A stretch of DNA of 64,000 bases from NCBI RefSeq assembly GCF_000275845.1, contig NW_006766883.1, positions 262,182 through 326,181 on the forward strand. Reading direction: 5' to 3'. Source of the stretch: Dichomitus squalens LYAD-421 SS1 (lineage: Eukaryota > Basidiomycota > Agaricomycetes > Polyporales > Polyporaceae). This document shows positions 52,370 to 61,708 of the stretch, in pieces. The notes beneath the pieces were generated by a model that did not search any database, was not told the origin of the DNA, and was given only the letters and a program-made list of their open reading frames with translations. Every line of letters begins with the position of its first letter. Positions within the stretch are counted from its first letter, which is position 1. A program made the position numbers and the translations under genes.

Positions 52370-53815
52370 ATGGTCGCAGTCGATTCACCAGAACACGAAC
52401 ATATCTCCGAGGCCTTGGAGGTCGAGCAGCTGGACGTGAACTTATTCAGGTCGAGGACATTGTACCTTCCGTTCAGATCAAGGGGTGTGTTCGGTGGGCA
52501 AGTCATCTCGCAATCACTAGTGGCGGCCACCAGTTGTGTAGATCCATCATACAGCTTACACGTACGTCCATGGCATACGACCTTCTTTTCACCGTCCTCA
52601 CCTACTCTTTGGCCCACGACACGACCAGTCCCTGCACGTGAGCGGCCTTTGCATCGACTCTGAGCTATTATTCCTCACGTTAGGCCTACAGTGCTACTTC
52701 CTTCTCGGTGCCTCCCCCGCCTTCCCTATAGTCTACCATGTCGACCGCGTTCGCGACGGACGCTCCTACGTCACTCGGAGCGTACGCGCTGTGCAGCGTG
52801 GGCGGGCCGTCTTCATTATGATGTGTTCCTTCCAGATCCCGGAGCCGCGGCAACCGACGTTCCAGTTCCCCATGCCTCTCGGTGTCCCCCCGCCGGATGC
52901 TTGTGAAAGCATAGAATCCCATTACGAGAAGGCCTTCAGGGAAGAAACAGATGAAAAGGTCAAGGAGGTCTGGCGCCTCAACTTGGAAGTAAGTCCTGTT
53001 GACTTCTAGCACATGGTCTGCGAGACGTTTCGGAGGCTCAGACTTGGTCCCCAGGAGCGGGTGCGTAGCCCCATCGAGGTTAGGCTCGCTGGGGTGCGAG
53101 AAACCACAGACGGAATACCAACATTCATGTACTGGCAAAAGGCGAGGAACACGCCAACGCGCTATGATCCCGCCTTCCAGAAAGTATGCGGTCCTTCACC
53201 TCTTGTTCGACTTGCATTCACCTGGGACGCAGTGCATCCTAGGCTACATCTCAGATTCCCAGTTGTGAGCAGGCACATTCTCTGCTCCAAGTGGAGGCCC
53301 CTGATATTCCTTCAGCATGTGGAGTATCCGTCGTACGCTTGCTATACTTCACCGCGGCTGCGATTCCGACGCGAAGGTCGTTATGCAGGTATGCACCCAC
53401 GTCTCTGGACAACCACAACATGAGTTAAATTGTGTCAGACTTCTCTCGATCACAACATAACCTTCTACGAGTAAGCATTCAACAACACTAACATATGGAG
53501 GATCATGGCTCACGTCAAGCAGTGACGACTTCGACTGTGGAGACTGGATTTTGTATGTGGTAAGTAGTACGTCCAGAGATCTCTGCTCTTGCCCTCAGCT
53601 ATGATCGGGATCAGGTCATCAGCGAACGAGTCGCTAGTGGGCGTGGGTCAGTACATGGTCGGGTAAGTGTCGACTATACGATATTTCGTGTAATCTGCGT
53701 ACGTTTACATCTTTTGCAGATGTATACACCTAGTGGCACTCTCGTCGCAATTTCCAACCAGGAGGGTCTCTTGCGAGTCGACAGCCCGTCTTTGAACACT
53801 TCTTCCAAGCTTTAG
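52370..53815 (+). CDS. TES1: Peroxisomal acyl-CoA thioesterase (TesB/ACOT8 type), copy 1
   Basis: This double hot-dog thioesterase hydrolyses acyl-CoA to fatty acid and CoA. Exon 1 runs MVAVDSPEHEHISEALEVEQ, LDVNLFRSRTLYLP, RGVFGGQVISQSLVAATSCV, ending PSYSLH. It joins to CYFLLGASPAFPIVYHVDRV, RDGRSYVTRSVRAVQRGRAV and FIMMCSFQ, the standard first hot-dog. After an acidic linker come CILGYISDSQ, MWSIRRTLAILHRG, TSLDHNITFYDDDFDCGDWI and ERVASGRGSVHGR, and then MYTPSGTLVAISNQEGLLRV. The family's catalytic Asp, Ser/Thr and Gln fit the SLDH and NQEG segments. The C-terminus …NTSSKL ends in SKL, a classic PTS1 peroxisomal signal. The gene has several short GT-AG introns and shows no frame break. 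Confidence 0.87.
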
Positions 53816-54003
53816 AGATCTACTGAAACTACTGGATGTGACCGTAGCCAATGTCTTTTCACGCTCTTAACACAACTTCTTCGTCGATGTTCACGTACAT
53901 GTGGCATTGCGTACGGTCGACATACAGAGTGTAGAGCCGAAGAAGCGACAACACTACAATAAGCATTCAAAGATGGAAACACTCGCCGTAGAGCTTGAGA
54001 CTG

Positions 54004-54239
54004 AGGAATTGGGCTCGCCGGAAGCTCTCGACATTGAATGGCAGCGGCGAGTGGACGAGAAGAAGGACACAAAAGGTTAAGAATTTCAAGGAAGTTCTAT
54101 AGGAGTTGCGCCGTCGGACCCGAGAGACGGTATGGCAAGAACGACAAGACCAGGAGCACAAGCATATGTTCGGAGGCGTAGAGAGGGGACCGAACGGCAT
54201 CGGTAAACAGATATGTCGTAGTTGTGGTTTCACAAAATA
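54004..54239 (+). pseudogene. Truncated RAD14 3' fragment (duplication remnant)
   Basis: About 235 bp match the RAD14 3' exon from GGGCTCGCCGG through CACAA (51735-51950), but with deletions in the lysine-rich stretch, a frame shift, and an in-frame stop soon after. It is cut off by the inserted element at the TA at 54238-54239 and continues after the element at 56654. Non-functional by itself. Confidence 0.8.
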
Positions 54240-54615
54240 GGGGTGGTCAGAGTGCACGATTCTGTGCGATCCTGGAGTGATTCTGGACGACGATTCTGTT
54301 GCTCGCAATTCTGCGTCGACTCCCTGCATATCATTTGTCTCCCCGTCTATAGCCCATACGGTACATAGTTCGTGTGAAGATTCACGTGAGAGGATAGTTG
54401 CATAGGAACCCCATGAGGTAACTACTAACTGTGTCGAAAGTCGTCGACTCTTCACAGAAAATTTGCACCCGTAGTAGCCATTTCGCCTTAAGGTTGCTCA
54501 ATTTTGGTTAGAAAAAATGCATAACTGATTCGTCTTGACCTTTGTAAATATGTAGGATGTTGAAGGGCGCGATAGAGGCCGAGCCCAATGGTGGACGTTG
54601 AGTATAGAGCTAAGA

Positions 54616-54985
54616 AGGGCCGCTCAATTCTTGAGGACGCAGGACGCAGGACGCACTCAGAGCTCGTTTGATGGATGTGATGCGCTAGCCGAACCTGCCG
54701 CATAGGGCAAGGTACCAACCTCATTTCTCGTGCCCGTTGTTCTCCAAGAGGTCTGTCGTGTCCCAAACCTCACATAAAAATATGAACCGCGAGTATGTTG
54801 AAGACGAAAGCTTTCCGCGTCGATTGACACTACCCTTGAGGCACTTTGTGAGGGGGGAGGAGTGTTATCGTCGCTCGAGGGGTTTCGAAGGCGAGCTTGT
54901 CGGCTAGTCTCGCTTAGCCCATCACCTCCATCAATGGCCTCTGAACGCGTCCTGCGTCCTGCGTCCTCAAGAATTGAGCGGCCCT
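54616..54985. mobile_element. 370-bp MITE, copy 1
   Basis: The first and last 39 bp are perfect inverted repeats beginning AGGGCCGCTCAATTCTTGAG and continuing with GGACGC repeats. AGA on each side (54613-54615 and 54986-54988) may be a 3-bp target duplication. It has no coding capacity. Confidence 0.8.
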
Positions 54986-55075
54986 AGAAATGCAGGATCG
55001 CAGTACCAGGAACGTGCCTTTGATCGCTTTGCGACATGGGGTGGTCAAAGTATAGGTCGATTTTGATGCGATTCA

Positions 55076-55274
55076 NNNNNNNNNNNNNNNNNNNNNNNNN
55101 NNNNNNNNNNNNNNNNNNNNNNNNNNNNNNNNNNNNNNNNNNNNNNNNNNNNNNNNNNNNNNNNNNNNNNNNNNNNNNNNNNNNNNNNNNNNNNNNNNNN
55201 NNNNNNNNNNNNNNNNNNNNNNNNNNNNNNNNNNNNNNNNNNNNNNNNNNNNNNNNNNNNNNNNNNNNNNNNNN
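55076..55274. other. Assembly gap (199 N)
   Basis: The run of N begins right after a 460-bp stretch that is repeated nearly identically at 56129-56587, so the gap probably reflects repeat collapse. Confidence 0.99.
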
Positions 55275-55288
55275 ACCTCCAAGGAACG

Positions 55289-55531
55289 TCACGTTGCCAT
55301 AGCTTCGATTGCAAAGTTCTGCATGACCGTTGCAAACGTCCGCTCTGCCGCAGGAAGGTCAGCAACCGCGCAAGGTGCAGGTACACGAGGCGTTGATGGA
55401 GCCCGGGACGGCGCTCCGGGTAAGTGGACATGAGAACCGTAACATGGTACGCACCTTCTCTGTGGGATTATGGCACCCTTGACCGAAGCGATAGCGGCCG
55501 CTACGCTCAGGAGGAATGACGCTGCTCGCAT
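55289..55531 (-). CDS. Small secreted-protein candidate inside the inserted element
   Basis: An 80-codon ORF starts MRAASFLLSVAAAIASVKGA, a good signal peptide, followed by IIPQRRCVPCYGS and later VPAPCAVADLPAAERTFATV and MQNFAIEAMAT. It stops 15 bp before the N gap. A GTGCGT donor-like site after IIPQR could indicate that the gene is spliced and that further exons lie in the gap. Small secreted cysteine-containing proteins are common in basidiomycetes; no family is recognised. Its position between MITE copies suggests capture or chance. Confidence 0.4.
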   Translation of the reverse strand: MRAASFLLSVAAAIASVKGAIIPQRRCVPCYGSHVHLPGAPSRAPSTPRVPAPCAVADLPAAERTFATVMQNFAIEAMAT

Positions 55532-55849
55532 GTCGTGGGTTGTGAACGTACGGCGGAGGGAACGGGCGTAAGGAAAGGGGGCGTAAATACAAGAACGGGT
55601 CTAATAATGGCTGAGCCGGCAGCTGGGGACAGGAAGAGAAGCATCGAAGGTGGCTATTTGAGGGAACGACGCATGTGGGCTGACGCTTTCGATGCCATGA
55701 CACCTGATGACCGTCCTGGTCTGCAGCACAGCAGCACAAGCCAAGGAGTCTCACTTGTCGAGCTGTGATGCGCATGCACAGCTTCTCAGCAGATCGACGC
55801 AGGCGGAGGACCTGTTGGCGGGTGACGAGAGGCAATCTGATGGTCCTGG

Positions 55850-56128
55850 ACGCGTTGAGAGGCCATTGATGGCGACTGATGGTATCGCCGAATCTTCCGC
55901 ATACGGCAAGGTACCGACCTCATTCCTCGTGCGGCGTGCCCGTTGTTTTCCAAAGGCTCACAGAAATATCTGAATCGCGAATGTGTTGAATACGAAAGCT
56001 TCCACGTCGATTGACACTACCCTCAAGGCACTTTGTGAGGGGAGAGGAGCGTCAGCCTCGCTCGTGGGTTTTCGATCGAAGGCGAGCATGTCGGCTGGTC
56101 TCGCTTAGCCCATCACCTCTGAACGCGT
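55850..56128. repeat. Diverged relative of the MITE interior
   Basis: This stretch resembles the MITE interior (shared CGCATACGGCAAGGTACC, CGTCGATTGACACTACCCT and GCACTTTGTGAGGGG) but differs at many positions and has no perfect inverted ends. An older family member next to copy 2. Confidence 0.65.
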
Positions 56129-56498
56129 AGGGCCGCTCAATTCTTGAGGACGCAGGACGCAGGACGCACTCAGAGCTCGTTTGATGGATGTGATGCGCTA
56201 GCCGAACCTGCCGCATACGGCAAGGTACCAACCTCATTTCTCGTGCCCGTTGTTTTCCAAGAGGTCTGTCGTGTCCCAAACCTCACATAAAAATATGAAC
56301 CGCGAGTATGTTGAAGACGAAAGCTTTCCGCGTCGATTGACACTACCCTTGAGGCACTTTGTGAGGGGGGAGGAGTGTTATCGTCGCTCGAGGGGTTTCG
56401 AAGGCGAGCTTGTCGGCTAGTCTCGCTTAGCCCATCACCTCCATCAATGGCCTCTGAACGCGTCCTGCGTCCTGCGTCCTCAAGAATTGAGCGGCCCT
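56129..56498. mobile_element. 370-bp MITE, copy 2
   Basis: Same length and same 39-bp inverted ends as copy 1, with only a few substitutions seen. The right flank (AGAAATGCAGGATCGCAGTA and onward to 56587) is also identical to that of copy 1, while the left flank differs. So this copy arose by segmental duplication or recombination, not by simple transposition. Confidence 0.8.
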
Positions 56499-57062
56499 AG
56501 AAATGCAGGATCGCAGTACCAGGAACGTGCCTTTGATCGCTTTGCGACATGGGGTGGTCAAAGTATAGGTCGATTTTGATGCGATTCAGAATCTCAGACT
56601 CGCTCCAAAATCACTCTCAGAATCACCTCAGAATCGTCCACTCTGACCGCCCCTATTGAGACGTGGAACACTTTTGACCCTCCGGATACCCATGCCGATT
56701 ATCATATGATTCTATTCCCCCCTTGTCTCCTTTTTATGAGTTCGAACTGCCATGCGTTTCCATGATGTTGCGCTTACATATGGGCCCGATGCTCTATTCC
56801 CGAACATACTGAAGATGATACGACTTGCCAGTACTACCAATGAGCCCATCTTGCTCCTGCTCCGGCATCCGGTAGCATGTTAGCCGGGTTCATGTATCCA
56901 CCGGAAGCGGTAGTACCGTCTGGCAACTTTCTACCGGCAACCGCAACAGCACAAATCCCACTACATGCAGCAATACTATAACCCCGTCGCCGACCAACAC
57001 ATATAAGAACTCATCGACTTTGTCTATGGTCCGCCGCAATCCTTGACTTGTATTCGCCCCAA

Positions 57063-58474
57063 ATGGTCGCAGTCGATTCACCAGAACACGAACATATCTC
57101 CGAGGCCTTGGAGGTCGAGCAGCTGGACGTGAACTTATTCAGGTCGAGGACATTGTACCTTCCGTTCAGATCAAGGGGTGTGTTCGGTGGGCAAGTCATC
57201 TCGCAATCACTAGTGGCGGCCACCAGTTGTGTAGATCCATCATACAGCTTACACGTACGTCCATGACATACGACCTTCTTTTCACCGTCCTCACCTACTC
57301 TTTGGTCCACGACACGGCCAGTCCCTTCACGTGAGTGGCCTCCATATTGACTCTGAGCTGTTCCTTACATTAGGCCTGCAGTGCTACTTTCTTCTCAGTG
57401 CTTCTGCCGCCGTCCCCATAGTCTACCATGTCGACCGCGTTCGCGACGGACGCTCCTACGTCACTCGGAGCGTACGCGCTGTGCAGCGTGGGCGGGCCGT
57501 CTTCATTATGATGTGTTCCTTCCAGATCCCGGAGCCGCGGCAACCGACGTTCCAGTTCCCCATGCCTCTCGGTGTTCCCCCCCCGGACGCTTGCGACAGC
57601 ATAGAATCGCTTTACGAGAAGGCTTTCAGGCAAGCAAGAGACGAGAAAGTCAAGGAACTATGGCGCATCACCTTGGAAGTAAGTTCATGGTCTGCGAGAC
57701 GCGCGACGAGGCTTAGACTTGGTCCCTAGGAGCGGATGCGTAGCCCCATCGAGGCCAAGATCGCTGGGGTGCGAGAACCCACAGACGGAACACCTATATT
57801 CATGTACTGGTACAAGGCGAGGAACACACCAAGGCGCTATGATCCCGCCTTCCAGAAGGTATGCAGTCCTCTACCTCTTGTTCGACTTCTGTTCACCTGG
57901 TGCCGCAGTGCATCCTAAGTTATATCTCGGATTCCCAGTTGTGAGTAGGCACACTCTGTGTTTCAAGAGGAGGGCCCTGACATTCCTTTAGTATGTCCGG
58001 CATCCGTCGTACGCTTGCTATCCTTCACCGCGGCTACGATTCCGACGCGAAGGTCGTTATGCAGGTATGCGTCCACGTCCTTGGACAACTAGATCCTGAG
58101 TTGATACATGTGTCAGACTTCTCTCGATCATAACATTACCTTCTACGAGTAAGCATCTACAGCACTGGCATATGGATTATCATGGCTCACGTCAAGCAGT
58201 GACGACTTCGACTGTGGAGACTGGATTTTGTATGTGGTAAGTAGTACGTCCAGAGATCTCTGCCCTTGCCCTCAATCCAGACCAGGTCATCAGCGAACGA
58301 GCTGCTAGTGGGCGTGGGTCGGTACATGGTCGGGTAAGTGCCAACTATTCGATAGTTCGTCATTTCTGCTTACTTCTGCATCTTTCGCAGATGTATACCC
58401 CTAGTGGCACTCTCGTAGCAATATGCAATCAGGAGGGTCTCATGCGAGTCGACATCCCGTCTTCCAAGCTCTAG
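57063..58474 (+). CDS. TES1: Peroxisomal acyl-CoA thioesterase (TesB/ACOT8 type), copy 2
   Basis: This is the second member of the tandem pair. Exon 1 is identical to copy 1 at the DNA level as far as I can read it. Later exons carry substitutions: CYFLLSASAAVPIVYHVDRV, SLYEKAFRQARDEKVKELWR, ERMRSPIEAKIAGVREPTDG, CILSYISDSQ, TSLDHNITFYDDDFDCGDWI, ERAASGRGSVHGR and LVAICNQEGLMRVDIPSSKL-stop. The hot-dog motifs and the C-terminal SKL peroxisomal signal are retained, and all introns keep GT-AG ends, so the copy looks functional. A TATA box (ATATAAG, 57001-57007) is kept. It is convergent with the eS27 gene. Confidence 0.87.
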
Positions 58475-58844
58475 ACATCTACTGAAACTACTCAATACCC
58501 TGTAACCTAATCTCTCACACTCTTAATGCTACTTCCCCGTCAATGTTCACGTACATGTGGCTTTGCGTATACTTGACATACAAGGTGTAGAGCCGACACA
58601 ACGATAGCACTGCGACAGGCATTCAATGATGGAACACTCGCCGTAGAGCATGAGACTCGCCCCACGAGAGAGGCATTTGCGGGAGATAAGTGAGGTAATA
58701 GATTGCGTATGAATACACTACCCGCGGCGAAAAGCTTTTCGAGCGTGACAGAAAGCGTGATGAGATATCGATGCAATGATCCGTGCGGGTAGGTAACTGC
58801 ACGGAAAGCGACAGGACGAGAAAACGCAGAACGCAAGGAAGACC
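58475..58844. other. Convergent intergenic region, end of duplication
   Basis: 370 bp; the first about 175 bp are shared with the 3' flank of thioesterase copy 1. No gene seen. Confidence 0.5.
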
Positions 58845-59299
58845 TCAGTTCTTCCGGCGGTACGAGCTCCCTATGTGGCATGGAGACATCAGCATCCGAT
58901 AGGGGACCCATGTCGACGAGCAAACGTACCCTCCGTCAGTCTTGCCTTACCACCGGTGGGCTGGCAGAGAACGCTGCCGCATGCAGCGCAGAGGACAACG
59001 GTCTGCGCGTGCGAGAAGACAGTCGTGATAGCGAAGCAGCCTGTTAGATTGCAGATGCCCGTGAGGATCAATACGGCCGAGCGCAAAAAGGCATGGCTAC
59101 GTACCAGGGCACTTCACATCCATGAAGTAGGAATTTGGGGACTGCACAAGCCGCTTCAGCTTGTGGCTGCGCTTCTCGTGCTCGGGCGTGGGGTTGAGTA
59201 GGTCGATGGCAAGAGGCTGATCAACGAGGGGTCAGACCATGAGCAATTTGGCCTCTTGTGCCGCACAGACGAGGCAAGATGGCCCACGGAACTCACCAT
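58845..59299 (-). CDS. RPS27: 40S ribosomal protein eS27
   Basis: This is a small-subunit protein with a C4 zinc finger. The ATG (59299-59297) forms its own exon end, directly followed by a GTGAGT donor, a layout common in fungal ribosomal-protein genes. It joins to [38 protein letters not shown], then [37 protein letters not shown] and a last mini-exon SSYRRKN-stop. The zinc cysteines (CPGC and CAAC pairs) are present, split by a phase-1 intron. Most orthologues have Cys-Ser or Cys-Phe at the first positions of the last exon; here it is Ser-Ser, outside the zinc site. Length is normal (about 83 residues). Confidence 0.93.
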
Positions 59300-60655
59300 T
59301 TTGACTAGGGGGAAGAGGGCCTGAAGAGCTTGCGGCTAGGGACGGAGGACGAGAGGACTTTTGTGCGCGACGCCGAGGGTCGACCTGCGTGGATAAGAGG
59401 TCAAAATAAGGTTCGGTGGATTGGGATGACTACAAGTCGGGGCTTCAATTTTCGCTTCCGGGTGGCTGAACCGGCGCTACTTGCCTTGCCCGACCCGACT
59501 CGACGCCTTTTCCCAATATGGCTCCCTCTCGTTGCATAGCGCTACGTGCCTCCAATGTTGCTTCTGCAACAGTTCTACCCCTTTATCTGTCGTGCCCTCT
59601 GTCGTCGTGAGTTTAAGCCGGGCTCTGCTGGTGCCATCGGCTCGGTCGCGCGAGCAGAATATCCTGGAGCTGAGGCGAGGTGGCATCAAGCTGCGATGCG
59701 GGGGCATCTCGTTCACAAGGCGAAGACAGGGAGGAGCACGATGATACGCCGACGGATCATCTATCAAGTGTACATCGGCAGTTTGGTGGGGTCCTGCCCT
59801 CGGCGTGTTTGCTACTCTCCGATCTTCACTCCATGCTCGGGCATTTGCGATGGAAGGGTGTATAAGACGTCGGAAGAGTAGTAATAGAAGGTCTCAACTC
59901 GCATCTACATCCGAGCTCTATTGTATGTGTACGTGTGCAAACAAGTCGCATCAGCTTCGCGGAGCTCAAGCAAACACTGCAGACAGGGAACTGTCGGCGG
60001 AATGGCGTAGGACAATGAATGCGGCTGTGTTGGACGTAAATTGAGGGACAATTCCGGGAGTTGCTATTGTTCTGCTTGCAGCCTGGGGAGGTTGGGCGGC
60101 GGGCGCCCCCACGTGTCGCATGAGGCGCGGAAGCACTTGAGCGTTGTGCCCCGATTAGGCAACCGTTGAAGAATGCTTTTGTTGAAGCCTCCGCCTTTTG
60201 TTCTCGCTTCGTTACCGAGCCCGCGTTCTTCAGGCAATACTGGTGCCCATTGTTTACGCAGACGCGCTTGTATCACTTACCATGACTATAAGAGCTGCCG
60301 TTCAATCCGGTTAGTGTCTCCTCACCCCGGACTTAGTTCCACTCAGCCTCCCTCATACTGACGTTCCCTTCCAGACCGGCTCCTGTTAGGTCAGTAGTCT
60401 CTAGTTCACGCATTGTCCCTTACACTGACCCAGCTTCTAGACTCCTGTTATAAGTCGTTTGTCGACTCAGTCTCTGCTACGGCCATTTTCGCTCGTTTCC
60501 TACGCAGCATCATCTCCGTCCTCTTCGCATCTCATTCAGCGAGCCCACTACCGCGCATTCGTATCGCAGGTCGATCCCATCTTCAACGACTATTATTGCA
60601 GTCCACGGCCTCAGCACATACCGATCCTTTAATCACGTCACTTCTCATCATCATC
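59300..60655. promoter_or_regulatory. Divergent region between eS27 and the BTG-domain gene
   Basis: About 1.36 kb. TATAAGAG at 60287-60294 is a candidate TATA box for the BTG-domain gene, implying a leader of more than 300 bp. The BTG frame is open back to an ATG at 60413. Other ORFs (59330-59881) lack support. Confidence 0.45.
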
Positions 60656-61708
60656 ATGTCGTCTTCCAACGTTGCCTTCGGTTCGCTCTCTGTTGCTCTC
60701 GCCCAGGCTATCACCTACCTCACTCGCCCCCTTATCGCTCGTTACTCCGCGGTGACCATCATCAAGCTGCAGCTCGCACTCGAGGCCAATCTTACTGCGC
60801 AGTTCTCCCCATCGTGGAGCCCGAGCGAGCCTCTCCGTGGCTCTGGGCGCCGCTGCCTCACTCTCACTCCCAACGGCCTCCCTCCTCGCACCATCTACAA
60901 CGCTTGCAAGTCCGCTGGCGTTCAGTGGTCCGAGTGGATTGCACTCCTTGGCAACGTGGAGTTCGATCTCTTCATCGATCCCGGCTGCGTCTCTGTCCGC
61001 TTCGGAAGCTGGGACTCGGGCAAGGTCGGCAAGTTCTTCACGATCTGGTCCGAGGACACCATCGACATGATCGAGCAAAAGAGGGCCGCTGCGGACAAGG
61101 AGGCGCGTCTTGAGGCCGAACTTAAGGCTCAGGCTGCTGCCCGCGCTGCATGCAAGCCCACCAAGACCTACGCTCAACAGCTGCTCGAGGTCGACCAGGA
61201 CGACGAGGAGCTCTTTGCCTTGATCGCCGACGAGATCCGCGAGCCCACTTGGCTCACGCCCATTCTCTGCGAGTTCCCCTCCATCCCTGCCCCGGCACGC
61301 GACATCACGTCCTCTCCCATGTCTACCGTTTCCACCCTCTCTTCGCATTCGCGCTCGAGCTCTTCCAGCTCGAGCTCCGGCTTCACCTTCTCGTCCGTCG
61401 AGAGCGGCGACTCTTACGGCTCTTCTTCGACCATCTCCCAGTCGTCTTGCGCTCTCTCGCCCTCGGACGAGAAGCCCAAGCCCAAGCTGTCTCGCCGCGA
61501 GCGTGCCCGCCAGGCGCGCGTCTTTGTCGACTCCTCTAAGAACCAGGTCACCAACTACGACGGCGGCAAGACGACCGTGCTCACCGGCGGCGTTATGCTC
61601 GGCGGCGGCCCTACTCCCAAGGCGAAACCGGCTCCTGCTGTTGCGCCTAAGAAGGCTAGCGGCTCCAACTTCCAGAGCACGAACTGGCGCTCCTCCACTC
61701 GCGCCTAA
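60656..61708 (+). CDS. BTG/Tob anti-proliferative-domain protein
   Basis: A single exon of 350 codons with strong bias to C-ending codons, suggesting high expression. Residues 1-130 match the BTG domain: FGSLSVALAQAITYLTRPLI, IIKLQLALEANLTAQFSPSW then SPSEPLRGSGRRCLTLTPNG, IYNACKSAGVQWSEWIALLG and VEFDLFIDPGCVSVRFGSWD, where the box-B-like FIDPG-x-VSVRFG is diagnostic. In animals BTG/Tob proteins bridge the Caf1/CCR4-NOT deadenylase to target mRNAs. The remainder is disordered: charged helix (KRAAADKEARLEAELKAQAA), serine-rich tract, and a basic motif (KPKPKLSRRERARQARVFVD). The frame extends upstream to an ATG at 60413, but that extension is leader-like, so MSSSNVAFGS was chosen. Fungal members are rarely described. 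Confidence 0.85.
   Translation: MSSSNVAFGSLSVALAQAITYLTRPLIARYSAVTIIKLQLALEANLTAQFSPSWSPSEPLRGSGRRCLTLTPNGLPPRTIYNACKSAGVQWSEWIALLGNVEFDLFIDPGCVSVRFGSWDSGKVGKFFTIWSEDTIDMIEQKRAAADKEARLEAELKAQAAARAACKPTKTYAQQLLEVDQDDEELFALIADEIREPTWLTPILCEFPSIPAPARDITSSPMSTVSTLSSHSRSSSSSSSSGFTFSSVESGDSYGSSSTISQSSCALSPSDEKPKPKLSRRERARQARVFVDSSKNQVTNYDGGKTTVLTGGVMLGGGPTPKAKPAPAVAPKKASGSNFQSTNWRSSTRA

Larger units (their letters stand above)
51735..54003 (+). repeat. Tandem duplication, unit 1 (RAD14 3' end plus thioesterase gene)
   Basis: The sequence from GGGCTCGCCGGAGGCTC in RAD14 through the thioesterase gene and about 190 bp of its 3' flank is repeated directly downstream. The junction lies at about 54003/54004, where the 3' flank (…GAGACTGAGGAATT) meets a second copy of RAD14 sequence. 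Confidence 0.8.
54240..56653. mobile_element. 2.4-kb insertion with terminal inverted repeats and TA target duplication
   Basis: Left end GGGGTGGTCAGAGTGCACGA and the reverse complement of the right end GGGGCGGTCAGAGTGGACGA agree at 23 of the first 25 positions. The dinucleotide TA flanks both ends (54238-54239 and 56654-56655), and the host RAD14 remnant is continuous across it. TA duplication is typical of Tc1/mariner-like elements, but no transposase is visible, so it is non-autonomous or a composite. It contains two MITE copies, a gap of 199 N and a small secreted-protein ORF. Further GGGGTGGTCA ends occur inside at 55038 and 56551. Confidence 0.7.
54004..58650 (+). repeat. Tandem duplication, unit 2 (interrupted by an inserted element)
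   Basis: Second copy of the RAD14-end plus thioesterase unit. Homology resumes after the insertion at 56654 and runs to about 58650, where the shared 3' flank (CACTCGCCGTAGAGC) ends. Two thioesterase genes therefore lie in the same orientation. Confidence 0.8.

Noticed and set aside
52119..52617. Minus-strand ORFs over thioesterase exon 1 (also 56890-57310)
   Set aside because: Antisense shadows repeated in both copies simply because the DNA is duplicated.
55038..55075. GGGGTGGTCA at 55038 and 56551 as starts of separate short elements
   Set aside because: Neither has TA in front (both follow CAT), so they look like internal subterminal repeats; the gap prevents a firm decision.
60413..60655. 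81-residue N-terminal extension of the BTG-domain protein
   Set aside because: It reads like an open 5' leader and lies before the BTG domain; the ATG at 60656 directly precedes domain sequence. Not excluded.
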